Assembly: GCA_020851855.1 (NCBI GenBank)
Contig: JADZBY010000435.1
Location: 1-64,000 of the forward strand
Reading direction: 5' to 3'
Origin: Anaerolineae bacterium
Lineage (GTDB): Bacteria; Chloroflexota; Anaerolineae; Aggregatilineales; UBA2796
DNA length: 64,000 nt
Below are positions 25,149 to 34,645 of this stretch, one piece after another. The notes under the pieces are model-generated. The model saw only the letters and a list, made by a program, of their open reading frames with translations, was not told the DNA's origin and ran no database searches. Positions within the stretch are counted from its first letter, which is position 1. Each line of letters begins with the position of its first letter. The position numbers were made by a program, and so were the translations under genes.

Positions 25149-26450
25149 GTGCTCAACACCAGATATCGGGACAGCCGACTGGAGCTATCCAAACGCCAAT
25201 TTCGTTGGCTTCCAGTGATCTTGGTAGCGCTATACTTCATCGACATCTGGCACCCTGCTGGATTCGTTGGGATAGAATGGCGATGGTACACTGTACTTGG
25301 TCTCGCTGGAATCACCTTTTTATTGCAGGGATCCCCAATCGATAGCGCGACTTCGCGATTGTATCTCACAACAAACGGCTTGATAATCGCGGGCGCAATA
25401 CTGAGTCTGCCACGAGCAAATGATGGCCCAGAGGCGATGTACAATGCTGTAGGCTTAACAATCAGTGTCTTTACCTTCTTCTTGTTTTCACAGGTTCTGT
25501 TAAGCCTTCAAAGCCGTCGTGTGATTCTTTGTGCAATGTTCTTGCCTGCTTCTCTATGGGCATGGGACATCTTAAGACTCACCTCCGAACGTGGGGAACT
25601 GGCTAGATTTCTGTTTGTGGGGGAGAACTGGGACAAAAACTACCACATGCTCCTTTTCTCTCTGGCAGTCACAGCACTGATAACTTTTGCGGTATTCTGG
25701 AAACCACCGGAGCATTCCAGCCGGACAGTTTTGATACGGTTGATGTCCGTTGCCTTGGCACTGTTCTTTGCTTTCGCAGGTTCACTCATGTATTCCCGTT
25801 CCGGGATGCTGGCGTTGAGCATTGGAGCGCTTGGCGCTGTGATGATTGGGATTGCGCAACTGAGATCGAGGGGCAGGCTCACGATCATTGTTGGGGCCAT
25901 CGGCTTTGCGGTATTGATTGGCTTCCTTTTGGAAGGTTACCTGGCGATGTTTCCGTTTTGGAACACGGCGATCGAGCGGGTGACTAACCCCGAGCTAGTC
26001 GAGGAATTCAACCAGGGCCGACTCGCAGGCCTAACCAAGTCACAATCCATCATTGCAGAGAATCCGATAATAGGAGTTGGACTCGGGCAGTTCAAGGAGC
26101 TATTTGTTGAAACCGGCACCAAGCACAACACAGGCCTTCTTGCCCACAACACCTACCTAGCCACGTGGGCAGAAACGGGCATAGTTGGGCTAATGGGGAT
26201 ACTCTATTGGCTCTTCGCCGTTGGGCGGCTATTACGCCGCGGCTTTGGCAGCCTACCTCTTGTTGACAAGTGCTGGATCCTTATGGGTATCCCCTACTTT
26301 CTCATGCTGGCCATGCTAGACCTGGGAACCAATATGCAATTCATGTTGATCGTTCACTCTGCAATATGCGCCGATGCCAAGAGAATCGAGGCACATGCGG
26401 ATGCACCTCGGCTTTCATTACCACATACCTATCTATCACGACGATCTTGA
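25149..26450 (+). CDS. O-antigen polymerase/ligase-like membrane protein (Wzy or WaaL type)
   Basis: About 433 residues from a GTG at 25149; a TTG at 25128 is the alternative. About ten to twelve hydrophobic segments are seen. The large polar loop near residues 280-330 holds GVGLGQFKELFVETGTKHN and then AHNTYLATWAETGIVGL, the H-N-x-Y/F-x-x pattern of the Wzy_C/O-antigen ligase family. The enzyme would polymerise repeat units or attach the chain to its acceptor on the outer face of the membrane. It is embedded in the glycosyltransferase run. Wzy and WaaL cannot be separated by sequence alone. Confidence 0.85.
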   Translation: MLNTRYRDSRLELSKRQFRWLPVILVALYFIDIWHPAGFVGIEWRWYTVLGLAGITFLLQGSPIDSATSRLYLTTNGLIIAGAILSLPRANDGPEAMYNAVGLTISVFTFFLFSQVLLSLQSRRVILCAMFLPASLWAWDILRLTSERGELARFLFVGENWDKNYHMLLFSLAVTALITFAVFWKPPEHSSRTVLIRLMSVALALFFAFAGSLMYSRSGMLALSIGALGAVMIGIAQLRSRGRLTIIVGAIGFAVLIGFLLEGYLAMFPFWNTAIERVTNPELVEEFNQGRLAGLTKSQSIIAENPIIGVGLGQFKELFVETGTKHNTGLLAHNTYLATWAETGIVGLMGILYWLFAVGRLLRRGFGSLPLVDKCWILMGIPYFLMLAMLDLGTNMQFMLIVHSAICADAKRIEAHADAPRLSLPHTYLSRRS

Positions 26451-27585
26451 TAGACCGCGAGTTCCCGGCTACTTGGGTCGATTTCTTGACGAGCTTGCCT
26501 TGCACTGCAAGACGCTGGTCTGTTTCGCTCACTCTCCGCGCCCCGACGAAATCACACGTATGGACTATGTACTGAGTGCAGCAAATATAGAGTGCGTGGA
26601 CATTGGTCCACATGTGTCCATACCTCAACGCATTATCGGTGCCCGGCGATTCACTCAGCCCTTGCGTAATCAGCGGCATCAACTAGACGCCATACTGATA
26701 CGCGGTCCTTCACCATTGCTACCGGCGATGGCGCGCGCAGCCGGTGATCTGCCCACAGCGCTGCTGCTTGTGGGTGATTATGTCGCAGCCACCGATGACC
26801 TACGGCAACCTCGTTGGCGAAAAGAAGCTATCCGCCTGTGGTCAAGATGGAATCAATGGCAGGAACGGCAGATCGCACACCACGCTCTAACTTTCGTGAA
26901 CAGCCGCAAGCTCTACGAGCAACTGCGGTCAACGGTCCCTAACTTGGTGGAAACGCGAACAACGACGCTGACCGCAAGTGACTTCTTCGAGCGTGAGGAT
27001 ACCTGCATTGCGAGGCCGATCCGGCTGCTTTACACAGGGCGCCTCGACCGTGGAAAGGGATTATTGCTCATTGTGCAAGCCGTTTCGGAGCTTGTTGCGC
27101 AGGGTGACGATATAGTATTCGACCTCGTCGGATGGGCAGAAAAAGGTGATGACGTTGAGGCCGAGATTCGTCAGCTTGCCGACCGGCTCGGTATCGGTGG
27201 GCGGGTGTTACTGCACGGATTCAAGCCAGTTGGGCCAACTCTCTTTGCACACTATCGTCAGGCTGATATTTATGTGATCGCGTCAACTGGTAGTGAAGGC
27301 TTTCCACGCACCATTTGGGAAGCTATGGCGCACAGCCTGCCGGTTGTGGCGACGCGAGTAGGGTCAATTCCGCTCTATTTGGAGGACAGGGAAAACGTAA
27401 TGCTCGTGCAACCAGGTGCATCGGGTTCACTTGCATTAGCAATCCGGAAGCTAGTTGCCGAACCTGATTTGCGACGACGACTGATTGCTTCGGGTATCAA
27501 GACAGCTCGTGAAAACACTGTTGAACGCAGGGTTGAGGAGATGGCTCACTCCCTGCAAGATTGGCTTCGGCCGTGTCAAAACTGA
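26401..27585 (+). CDS. Family 4 glycosyltransferase
   Basis: About 394 residues, starting at the ATG at 26401 (MHLGFHYHIPIY) with GAGG about 10 bp upstream; ATGs at 26395 and 26374 are alternatives. It overlaps the end of the polymerase gene by about 50 bp. The donor domain has LLYTGRLDRGKGLLLIVQAV and GSEGFPRTIWEAMAHSLPVV, then VGSIPLYL. In layout it resembles the gene at 23969, including an early HIP/YHDD stretch. Likely adds a sugar to the lipid-linked chain. Confidence 0.88.
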   Translation: MHLGFHYHIPIYHDDLDRPRVPGYLGRFLDELALHCKTLVCFAHSPRPDEITRMDYVLSAANIECVDIGPHVSIPQRIIGARRFTQPLRNQRHQLDAILIRGPSPLLPAMARAAGDLPTALLLVGDYVAATDDLRQPRWRKEAIRLWSRWNQWQERQIAHHALTFVNSRKLYEQLRSTVPNLVETRTTTLTASDFFEREDTCIARPIRLLYTGRLDRGKGLLLIVQAVSELVAQGDDIVFDLVGWAEKGDDVEAEIRQLADRLGIGGRVLLHGFKPVGPTLFAHYRQADIYVIASTGSEGFPRTIWEAMAHSLPVVATRVGSIPLYLEDRENVMLVQPGASGSLALAIRKLVAEPDLRRRLIASGIKTARENTVERRVEEMAHSLQDWLRPCQN

Positions 27586-28094
27586 TCCGACTTCTCCGCC
27601 ACGACTGGCCGCTCCATTTCGTGTTGTTTCTTACAAACTGGCTACCTGATAACACTCTGTTCTTGCGACTAAGGGGAGCGCTCGCACGCCCCTTCTTTGG
27701 CTCCGGCGGACGAAATATAAGGCTGGGACGTAACCTGACGTTCTACAACCCCTCGCAAATTCATATAGGGTCAGATACCTACATCGCCTACGGTTGTTGG
27801 TTCATGGCTCTGGATCCCATCGTAGTTGGAGAGGAAGTCCTGTTTGGTCCCTATTGTGTTGTAGTATCTTCCAGGCATACTCGCCAGGATGGCTCATTCC
27901 GTCACGGTGCACGTGCTCCGGCACCAATTCACATCAGGGACGGAGCCTGGATTGCCAGTCATGTTACGGTAACAGCCGGGTCGCTCATTGGCTGCGGGAG
28001 CGCCATCGCTGCCAATGCAGTGGTCATCGGTGAGGTCCCAGCTAACGTGCTTGCAGGGGGGCAACCAGCTAGGGTGCTGAAAACATTTGATTGA
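27573..28094 (+). CDS. Left-handed beta-helix (WbbJ-like) acyltransferase
   Basis: 173 residues from a GTG at 27573. After an N-terminal hydrophobic stretch (HFVLFLTNWL), hexapeptide-type repeats form a left-handed helix: IRLGRNLTFYN, IHIGSDTYIAYGCW, VVGEEVLFGPYC, PIHIRDGAWIASHVTV and SLIGCGSAIAANAVV. RHTRQDG supplies the catalytic-type His loop seen in maltose/galactoside acetyltransferase relatives. It probably O-acetylates a sugar of the polysaccharide. The stop overlaps the next gene's TTG start. Confidence 0.88.
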   Translation: MSKLIRLLRHDWPLHFVLFLTNWLPDNTLFLRLRGALARPFFGSGGRNIRLGRNLTFYNPSQIHIGSDTYIAYGCWFMALDPIVVGEEVLFGPYCVVVSSRHTRQDGSFRHGARAPAPIHIRDGAWIASHVTVTAGSLIGCGSAIAANAVVIGEVPANVLAGGQPARVLKTFD

Positions 28095-29148
28095 AAACCG
28101 ACCCGAGCCAGCTGGTGTCCTACTCGTTGGCAATTTCCTGTCCTCGTATTACGGCACCAAAACTCAGTCAGAACTTCTGTCGTCCAAACTCGAAGCGATG
28201 GGTTGGAAAGTCACAGTCACGTCTGCGAAGCCCAACCGCGTCCGTAGACTGGTGGATATGCTGGCTACCGCCTGGAATCGTCGTGATCAATATCAAGTGG
28301 CCCAGATCGCAGTTTTCAGTGGTAGGGCATTCGCGTGGGCCGAAGCAGCATGCGTGATGCTGCAATTTCTACAGAAGCCGTTTGTGATTACTCTACACGG
28401 CGGCAAACTGCCATCGTATGCCAGACGCCATCCTTGGCGGGTTAAGCACCTATTGTCCTCCGCAAGCTGTGTGACCACACCTTCATACTACCTCCGCGAG
28501 TCTCTCCGCGCGTTCCGCCCAGACATCCAAGTTATCCAGAACGGAGTGGACTTGTCCCAGTACCAGCCCCGCGTGCGCACTCAGCCACAGGCTCGCCTCG
28601 CTTGGCTAAGAGCCTTTCACAGTATTTATAGCCCTGCCATGGCTGTGGATACACTGGCGCTTCTATGGACCGAGTTCTCAGATATCTGCCTAATCATGTT
28701 TGGACCGGACAAAGGTGATGGCGCATACAAGCGGGCCATGCAGCTTGCAGAGCGACTTGGCGTGACCAAGAACCTGAGCACGCCCGGCGCGATTCCAAAA
28801 GAGACAGTACCCGAGCGCCTCGCTGAATTCGACATATTCCTGAATACAGCCACCGCCGAGAGCTTCGGCGTTAGTGTTGTCGAGGCAGGAGCGCTTGGCA
28901 TGTGCATTGTAACTACGAATGTTGGCGAACTACCTTACATTTGGACACATGACCACGATGCTTTGCTTGTCCCGCCAAACGATCACGAGGCGATGGCGGC
29001 CGCAGTCCGACGTATTCTCACAGAACCGGGCCTGGCTCAGCGACTATCGCGTAATGCGCGCACTACCGCCGAGCAGTTCGACTGGGCGAACATCCTGCCG
29101 AGGTGGGAGAAATTGCTCTTGGATGTGGCGGAACAAGGAAGACGTTGA
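28087..29148 (+). CDS. Family 4 glycosyltransferase
   Basis: 353 residues from a TTG overlapping the acetyltransferase end by 8 bp. The N-terminus reads VLLVGNFLSSYYGTKTQSE (acceptor loop). The donor half has LIMFGPDKGDG, GAIPKETVPERLAEFDIFL and ATAESFGVSVVEAGALGMC (GT4 Glu motif), then VGELPYIWTHDHDALLVPP. A retaining GT-B enzyme. The stop overlaps the start of the PaaK-like gene (TGATG). Confidence 0.87.
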   Translation: MIENRPEPAGVLLVGNFLSSYYGTKTQSELLSSKLEAMGWKVTVTSAKPNRVRRLVDMLATAWNRRDQYQVAQIAVFSGRAFAWAEAACVMLQFLQKPFVITLHGGKLPSYARRHPWRVKHLLSSASCVTTPSYYLRESLRAFRPDIQVIQNGVDLSQYQPRVRTQPQARLAWLRAFHSIYSPAMAVDTLALLWTEFSDICLIMFGPDKGDGAYKRAMQLAERLGVTKNLSTPGAIPKETVPERLAEFDIFLNTATAESFGVSVVEAGALGMCIVTTNVGELPYIWTHDHDALLVPPNDHEAMAAAVRRILTEPGLAQRLSRNARTTAEQFDWANILPRWEKLLLDVAEQGRR

Positions 29149-30572
29149 TGGCTCGCCTGGCTGATCAGGTCTACCGGCGGGTGCCGGTTCCAATCCAAAC
29201 CCTCATGGTATCGGCATATGGGTTTTGGTGGAAAAGGCTTCGCTTTGGTGGTGCGTTTGCAGAAGAATGCGTTGCCTTCCGAAGCCGAGAGCGCTTCACA
29301 ACAGAGCAGTGGATGACCTACCAAGATGAACACCTGCGCGCCCTTCTCATCAGTGCCTTCGATCATGTTCCTTATTACAGCGCACTTTGGACGAGATTGG
29401 GTGTATCCCGCGCAGACCTCGACCGGCTCAGCACTGCCGAACTGAAAGCCCTGCCCCCGCTTGAAAAGAGCATTGCCCGAGACGCTCCCGAATCACTCCT
29501 AAATGACGGGCACGCCACACGTTCTCATCTCGTATTTCACACAAGCGGGTCCACAGGCACGCCAGTTCGCACCTTTTGGCTGCCGCATGAAATCCAGCGT
29601 TCTTTGGCCATACGTGAGTCGCGCTCATGTGGCTTCGCAGGGGTGAGCTTCTCGATGCCCAGGGCCACCTTTAGTGGGCGAATTGTCGAACCAGATCCAG
29701 AGAGCCACGGACCTTACTATCGCTTCAATCTCGCTGAACGACAAGTCTACTTCTCTGCATTCCATCTTCGTCCCGCAACAGCAGCAGCATACCTTCACGC
29801 GCTTAGGCGGCACCACGTGGAGTGGATCACGGGATATAGCAACTCAATTTTCCAGCTTGCATTGATGGTGCTGGACCAGAACTTGAAGGCTCCGTCGCTG
29901 AAAGCGGTAATCACGACGAGCGAGAAAGTCATACCCGAAATGCGAGAGGTGATTGAGAAAGCCTTCTCGACCCGGGTCTTCGAAGAATACGCCACCGTTG
30001 AAGATCTGTTCTACGTGTGCGAATGCGAAGCCGGGCGCAAGCATGTCAATCCTGACGCTGGAATTCTCGAAGTCGTAGACGCCGACTTCCGTCCCGTACC
30101 ACCTGGTACGCTGGGGGAAGTGCTCGCTACAGGATTCATTCGACCCGGTCAACCCATGATTCGTTATCGTGTGGGCGATCTCGCTGTACTGGATGATCAG
30201 CCCTGTCCATGCGGTCGGGCGATGCCAGTGCTGAAGGAGGTTCTTGGGCGCGTCGAGGATACTGTTTATGGGCCTGACGGGAGGCGAATGCTTCGCTTCC
30301 ACGGAATATTCGTGGGCCAGGCTCATGTGCAGGAAGGGCAGATCGTCCAGAAACGGCTCGATCATCTCGTGGTGCGGGTTGTTCCGAAGGTGGGTTTTGG
30401 TCCGGCGGACAAGGCGGATATCATTCAGCGTGTCCAGCAACGGTTGACGCAGAAGGTTAACGTCACGGTAGAGGCAGTCGAGCAGATCTCTCGTACGAAG
30501 GCCGGGAAATTCCCGGCCGTGATTTGCGATTTGCCTCACGATGTACTGGAACGCGTGCGTGGAGTCCACTGA
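29148..30572 (+). CDS. PaaK/CapK-like adenylate-forming ligase
   Basis: 474 residues from the ATG at 29148 (TGATG overlap). Signatures of the phenylacetate-CoA-ligase-like branch of adenylating enzymes are FHTSGSTGTPVRTFW (nucleotide loop), WITGYSNSIFQLA, TTSEKVIPEMREVIEKAF, EEYATVED, and the late MIRYRVGDLAVLDDQPCPCG and EVLGRVED. Capsule clusters often carry such CapK-like proteins; they probably activate an acid substituent of the polysaccharide, but the substrate is unknown. It lies inside the glycan operon between a GT4 and a GT2 gene, so a decorating role fits. Confidence 0.85.
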   Translation: MARLADQVYRRVPVPIQTLMVSAYGFWWKRLRFGGAFAEECVAFRSRERFTTEQWMTYQDEHLRALLISAFDHVPYYSALWTRLGVSRADLDRLSTAELKALPPLEKSIARDAPESLLNDGHATRSHLVFHTSGSTGTPVRTFWLPHEIQRSLAIRESRSCGFAGVSFSMPRATFSGRIVEPDPESHGPYYRFNLAERQVYFSAFHLRPATAAAYLHALRRHHVEWITGYSNSIFQLALMVLDQNLKAPSLKAVITTSEKVIPEMREVIEKAFSTRVFEEYATVEDLFYVCECEAGRKHVNPDAGILEVVDADFRPVPPGTLGEVLATGFIRPGQPMIRYRVGDLAVLDDQPCPCGRAMPVLKEVLGRVEDTVYGPDGRRMLRFHGIFVGQAHVQEGQIVQKRLDHLVVRVVPKVGFGPADKADIIQRVQQRLTQKVNVTVEAVEQISRTKAGKFPAVICDLPHDVLERVRGVH

Positions 30573-31584
30573 TCTGCCTTTCGTTTCCGTCATCATGCCT
30601 GTTCGTAACGAGGCGGCTTTCATCGCGCAGAGTCTCGGCGCGGTTCTTGCTCAAGACTATCCACACGACCAGTTAGAAGTCTTCATCGCGGATGGTATGT
30701 CCACAGACGCGACGCGAGTCGTTATTGCCGAGACGGCTGCACGGCACGAGACGATATCTGTGAAGGTCATTGACAACCCGCAACAAATAGTACCCACAGG
30801 GATGAATCTTGCCCTTGCCGAAGCACATGGTGAGGTGATTATTCGGGTCGATGGGCACACCATCATCGCTCCAGATTACGTGCAGCAGTGTGTTATGGCG
30901 CTGCATCGGACGGGTGCCGACAACGTAGGCGGTCGAATGGATGCGAGAAGCACAACACCATTGGGGGAGGCTGCCGCTCTGGCGACTGGTTCTCCTTTTG
31001 GCGTTGGCGGCGCACGTTTTCACTACTCTCACCGGGAAGAATACGTCGATACCGTCTATATGGGGGCGTGGCGCAGGAGTATCTTTGCCAATGTTGGTCT
31101 ATTTGATGAAGAACTAGTACGGAACCAGGATGACGAGTTCAACTATCGATTACGAGGTGCAGGCGGGAAGATTCTCTTGTTGCCTAATATCCGATCCGAG
31201 TATTTTCCCCGCACGACTTGGAAAGGACTTTGGCGTCAGTACTTCCAGTACGGCTTCTACAAGGTGCGCGTGCTGCAGAAGCATCCGGCACAAATGCAAT
31301 TGCGCCAATTCGTGCCACCCGTATTCGTCTCTTTCTTGGTGGGCGGGGCCATACTCGGCCTAGGATCGCGATTGGTACGCAGACTGTGGGCGTTCATGGT
31401 ACTCAGCTACGCGCTCGTCAATTTCATCGTATCCTGGCGTCTTGCTGCACAGCATGGCCTTCGTCACCTGAGGTTGCTACCCACCGTCTTCGCATCTCTG
31501 CATCTCAGCTACGGTCTAGGCTTTCTTGCCGGACTGGTGAGATTCGCCAATCGCTGGCGCGACTCGGGAAACAATGCACACTGA
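30541..31584 (+). CDS. Family 2 glycosyltransferase, ExoA-like
   Basis: 347 residues from an ATG at 30541, overlapping the ligase gene by 32 bp; a GTG at 30559 is possible. SVIMPVRNEAAFIAQSLGAV, EVFIADGMSTDATR and RVDGHTIIAPDYV (metal site) form the GT-A core. FDEELVRNQDDEFNYRLRG is the acceptor-side ED/DEF motif seen in succinoglycan ExoA-type enzymes. Two or three hydrophobic helices at about 265-335 anchor it in the membrane. It overlaps the next gene by 11 bp. Confidence 0.9.
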   Translation: MYWNACVESTDLPFVSVIMPVRNEAAFIAQSLGAVLAQDYPHDQLEVFIADGMSTDATRVVIAETAARHETISVKVIDNPQQIVPTGMNLALAEAHGEVIIRVDGHTIIAPDYVQQCVMALHRTGADNVGGRMDARSTTPLGEAAALATGSPFGVGGARFHYSHREEYVDTVYMGAWRRSIFANVGLFDEELVRNQDDEFNYRLRGAGGKILLLPNIRSEYFPRTTWKGLWRQYFQYGFYKVRVLQKHPAQMQLRQFVPPVFVSFLVGGAILGLGSRLVRRLWAFMVLSYALVNFIVSWRLAAQHGLRHLRLLPTVFASLHLSYGLGFLAGLVRFANRWRDSGNNAH

Positions 31585-32269
31585 TCTCGACCGTCTCCGC
31601 ACCGAGTACGCCCGAAGACGCCAGAGCGAGAGCGACAAGGCGCTCTACTCCACCTTCAATCCCGCGTACCTGTTTGCTCTCCAGCAACGTCAGCGGGCGA
31701 CTATACAGATGTTGCGCCGACGAGGGCTGGGCTCCCTCGCAGGCAAGCATATCTTGGAGATTGGTTGCGGCAGTGGCGGCGTGTTGTTGGAATATCTGGG
31801 TTATGGGACGACTGCCGCGTCCCTTGCTGGAATTGACCTGTTACCCGCTCGGCTGATCGATGGCCACCACCGTCTGCCCGGTCTTGCTCTGGCATGTGCT
31901 GATGGACAGAAGCTCCCGTTTCCATCGGGGCATTTCGACCTCGTGCTTCAGTACACGGCGTTTTCCTCAGTGCTCGACCTGCAGATCAAGGCAAATATGG
32001 CTGCGGAGATGGTGCGTGTCGTGCGCAAGCCTGACGGCCTCATCCTATGGTATGACTTCTGGCTCAACCCCAACAATCCTCACACGAAGGGTATCTGTCC
32101 CGAAGAAATAAAGCAGCTATTCTCGAGCTGCAACATCCACCTACGGCGAACGACACTAGCACCGCCAATCACCCGACGGCTGGTGCGAGTATCCTGGATT
32201 CTCTGTGAACTACTCGAGAATCTCCGTCTTCTAAACTCCCATTACCTCGCCATCATCCGTCCAAACTGA
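31574..32269 (+). CDS. SAM-dependent methyltransferase, last gene of the glycan operon
   Basis: 231 residues. Motif I is ILEIGCGSGGVLLEYL, followed by GIDLLPARL, ACADGQKLPFPSGHFD and LQYTAFSSVLD, a Methyltransf_11-type fold. The N-terminal part is charged and helical. It probably methylates the growing or finished glycan. A purine-poor stretch with no gene (32270-32340) separates it from the serine recombinase, and the base composition changes there. Confidence 0.85.
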   Translation: MHTDLDRLRTEYARRRQSESDKALYSTFNPAYLFALQQRQRATIQMLRRRGLGSLAGKHILEIGCGSGGVLLEYLGYGTTAASLAGIDLLPARLIDGHHRLPGLALACADGQKLPFPSGHFDLVLQYTAFSSVLDLQIKANMAAEMVRVVRKPDGLILWYDFWLNPNNPHTKGICPEEIKQLFSSCNIHLRRTTLAPPITRRLVRVSWILCELLENLRLLNSHYLAIIRPN

Positions 32270-32364
32270 CCTCGCACCGTCCTACCTGCCTCTCATCACC
32301 CCCCTCTCCCCGCCCCTCCCTCCTCATGCTACAATCTCCCTGACCACTACATGAGGACTCCCCC

Positions 32365-34320
32365 ATGTCTGACTCCCGCTACCTCCACCTGATCCGGCAG
32401 GATTGTCAGCTCCCGCCTGGAACGCACGTCGTGGCGTACTGCCGGGACAGCGGCGGAGAGGAGCAGGAACGCTCCACCCTGCAGCAGGTCGACGTCATCC
32501 GCGAGTACTGCGCCCACCACAACCTCATCCTCGACCAGTTCTACGTCGACGACGCGAAAGAGGCGGGCAGTACCGAGCACCGCACCCAGCTCCAGCAGAT
32601 GCTCACCACCCTGCGCACCCAGTTCCGCCAGATCAACGACCGCACCAAACGCCGCAAACACAGCCAGAACGCGCCCTTCGGCGTCATCTTCTGGAAATCG
32701 AACCGCCTGGGTCGCGACAGCATCGAAACGCGCTTCATCAAGGCCGACCTTCGCCTGCGCACCATCACGATCATCGATCTGAACCGGACCAGCACCGGCG
32801 ACACCGGGGCGGATGCGGTGCTGGAGGCTTTCCACGAGTGGCAGGACGAGACGTTCCTCGACGACGCCGGCGAGAATGCCAGTCGCGGCCTGGCATCCAT
32901 CGTCGGTATGCGCGATAACGATGCCGAGTTTCGCCGCCACAACCCGGAGTGGCCGACCAACGACGGGCGCTACCTGGGCATCCGGCCCGGAATACCGCCA
33001 AAGGGCTTTCACGGCGAGAGCATCAAGATCGGGATACGCGAGCGCAAGCGGCGGCGCGGCGTCGAATCCGAGGCGCACATTGTCCAGCGCATCGTGCCGG
33101 ACAAAGAGAGCGGCCTGTGGGCGCGCTGCCGGCTGGCCTGGGAAATGCGTCGCGAGGGCAAAGGCATCGCCGAAATCATGAAGGTGACCCGCCTCTACGG
33201 CACGGCAACCGCGTTCACGGCGTTCTTCGGCAACCGCATCTACACCGGCGATTTCGCCTATGGCGGCAAGGTGTACGAGAACTTCGTCGAGCCGCTCATC
33301 CCGCGCGAGTGGTGGGAAGACGAGCAGAAGAAGATGACCGCGCGCAGCGAAAAACAGAGGCAGCAGAGGTTAAACCCCAAGCTTGAGCCGCGCCGTATTG
33401 CCAGCCGCCATCTGCTGACCGGTCTCGTGTTCTGCAACCATGTCGATGGCGAAGAGCACCCAATGCTGGGCGACACCATCACTGAGAACGACGTGCGCAA
33501 GCGCTGGGACTTCTACATCTGCTCGGTCAAGAAGAACTCGCGCGGCAAAAAATGCGACTCCAAGCGCATCAGTACCCAGGCGCTCAACAAGGCGGTCGTG
33601 GACAAGCTGATGAGCGAGGTCCTGACCCACGCTAATCTGCGCCCGCTGGCGGATAATCTGGCGCAGGCGATGGTCGAGCGCAATCTGGATGCCGAGGCGC
33701 GCATCACCGCGGCCCGGAGTCGTCTGGACGAGGTGCGCGCGTCCATTGCCCGCCTGATGGACGCCATTGAGAAGTCGGGCCATTCATTCAGCATCCAGCA
33801 GCGCCTGGAAACACGCGAAGCCGAGCAACGCGAACTTCTGGCAGAAATCACGCGCATGAACAAGCTCATCGTCAAGCCGAGCGACATCCCGAAGATCAGC
33901 GACGAGCAGCTCACAGCCTTTATCGACAACATGCGGGAGACGCTGATGAGTGATGACGTGATGCTCGCGCGGGCAGCGATTGCCCGATTCGTGGCCAAAG
34001 TCGTGGTAAACGGCAAAACGGGAACGTTGTATTATACGTTCCCGTTTCATGATATTACTAGGAATGAGACTTTGCCCCTATGGGGCTTACGCCGTCACCG
34101 AGTATACAGCCTTGAAAAGTGCGCGAAGAAGGTCATTCGTTGGCTCAGTGACACGCTTCCTGCGGCAACAGCTGACTATTACGGGCCTCATCCGAAAGCG
34201 CAACGCAACGAGCTGATCCGCCAACGTTACGCAAACGGCGAGAATATCCCCAAGCTGGCAATTGCCTTTGACCTCTCGCGTGCGCGCATCCACCAGATTT
34301 TACACGGGCAACGAAAATGA
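32365..34320 (+). CDS. Large serine recombinase (integrase)
   Basis: 651 residues, the usual size for large serine integrases. The resolvase-type catalytic domain begins VVAYCRDS, with Ser29 as nucleophile, and continues through FWKSNRLGRDSIET. A recombinase domain follows (about 180-330). A zinc-ribbon-like part (RHLLTGLVFCNHVDG and FYICSVKKNSRGKKCDSKR) and a coiled coil (about 440-505) come next. The last 45 residues form an HTH-like tail (IPKLAIAFDLSRARIHQIL). AGGA precedes the ATG and TACAAT at 32330-32335 is a possible -10. It would integrate or excise the element. The match of its tail to the relic at 43293-43526 shows a second copy once existed. Confidence 0.92.
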   Translation: MSDSRYLHLIRQDCQLPPGTHVVAYCRDSGGEEQERSTLQQVDVIREYCAHHNLILDQFYVDDAKEAGSTEHRTQLQQMLTTLRTQFRQINDRTKRRKHSQNAPFGVIFWKSNRLGRDSIETRFIKADLRLRTITIIDLNRTSTGDTGADAVLEAFHEWQDETFLDDAGENASRGLASIVGMRDNDAEFRRHNPEWPTNDGRYLGIRPGIPPKGFHGESIKIGIRERKRRRGVESEAHIVQRIVPDKESGLWARCRLAWEMRREGKGIAEIMKVTRLYGTATAFTAFFGNRIYTGDFAYGGKVYENFVEPLIPREWWEDEQKKMTARSEKQRQQRLNPKLEPRRIASRHLLTGLVFCNHVDGEEHPMLGDTITENDVRKRWDFYICSVKKNSRGKKCDSKRISTQALNKAVVDKLMSEVLTHANLRPLADNLAQAMVERNLDAEARITAARSRLDEVRASIARLMDAIEKSGHSFSIQQRLETREAEQRELLAEITRMNKLIVKPSDIPKISDEQLTAFIDNMRETLMSDDVMLARAAIARFVAKVVVNGKTGTLYYTFPFHDITRNETLPLWGLRRHRVYSLEKCAKKVIRWLSDTLPAATADYYGPHPKAQRNELIRQRYANGENIPKLAIAFDLSRARIHQILHGQRK

Positions 34321-34365
34321 GCCAATAGCCGTCCGCTCGAACCCCACAGCATCGAGTACACGCGC

Positions 34366-34393
34366 CGCGCCACCGTTATGGTGACGTGGCGCG
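34366..34393 (+). terminator. Terminator-like hairpin after the integrase
   Basis: Arms CGCGCCAC (34366-34373) and GTGGCGCG (34386-34393) with a 12-nt loop, followed by TTCGTTTTC. Otherwise 34321-34645 shows no gene; it lies between the integrase and the convergent acetyltransferase. Confidence 0.6.
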
Positions 34394-34645
34394 TTCGTTT
34401 TCAGTTGTATGGCGCGGAAATCACATCCATGGCGAGATGTAGCGCTGCATGCCCTTCCTGCTGAGAAGCGGGGTAGAATGATCGTGGTTTCCGTCTCGCT
34501 ACCAGGGTTAGTATGTTCTACACATTCCTTCCCCCTTCTCGTTCTGCTCACGATCCGAAGTGATACTAGTGGAAATCGTCGTCTGTCAGATTGGGAGTCC
34601 GCTGCCTTGAGAGACACATGGTCCCCGAAGGGTGAAGGTGTCTGC

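Noticed and set aside
32347..33078. Minus-strand frame of 243 codons over the integrase start.
   Set aside because: Shadow of the serine recombinase, which has the catalytic Ser motif and a good ribosome site on the plus strand.
34330..34360. Possible tRNA 3' end (CTCGAACCCC resembles a T-loop) near the integrase stop, as an attachment site.
   Set aside because: No matching T-stem, anticodon arm or acceptor stem could be built from the surrounding bases.
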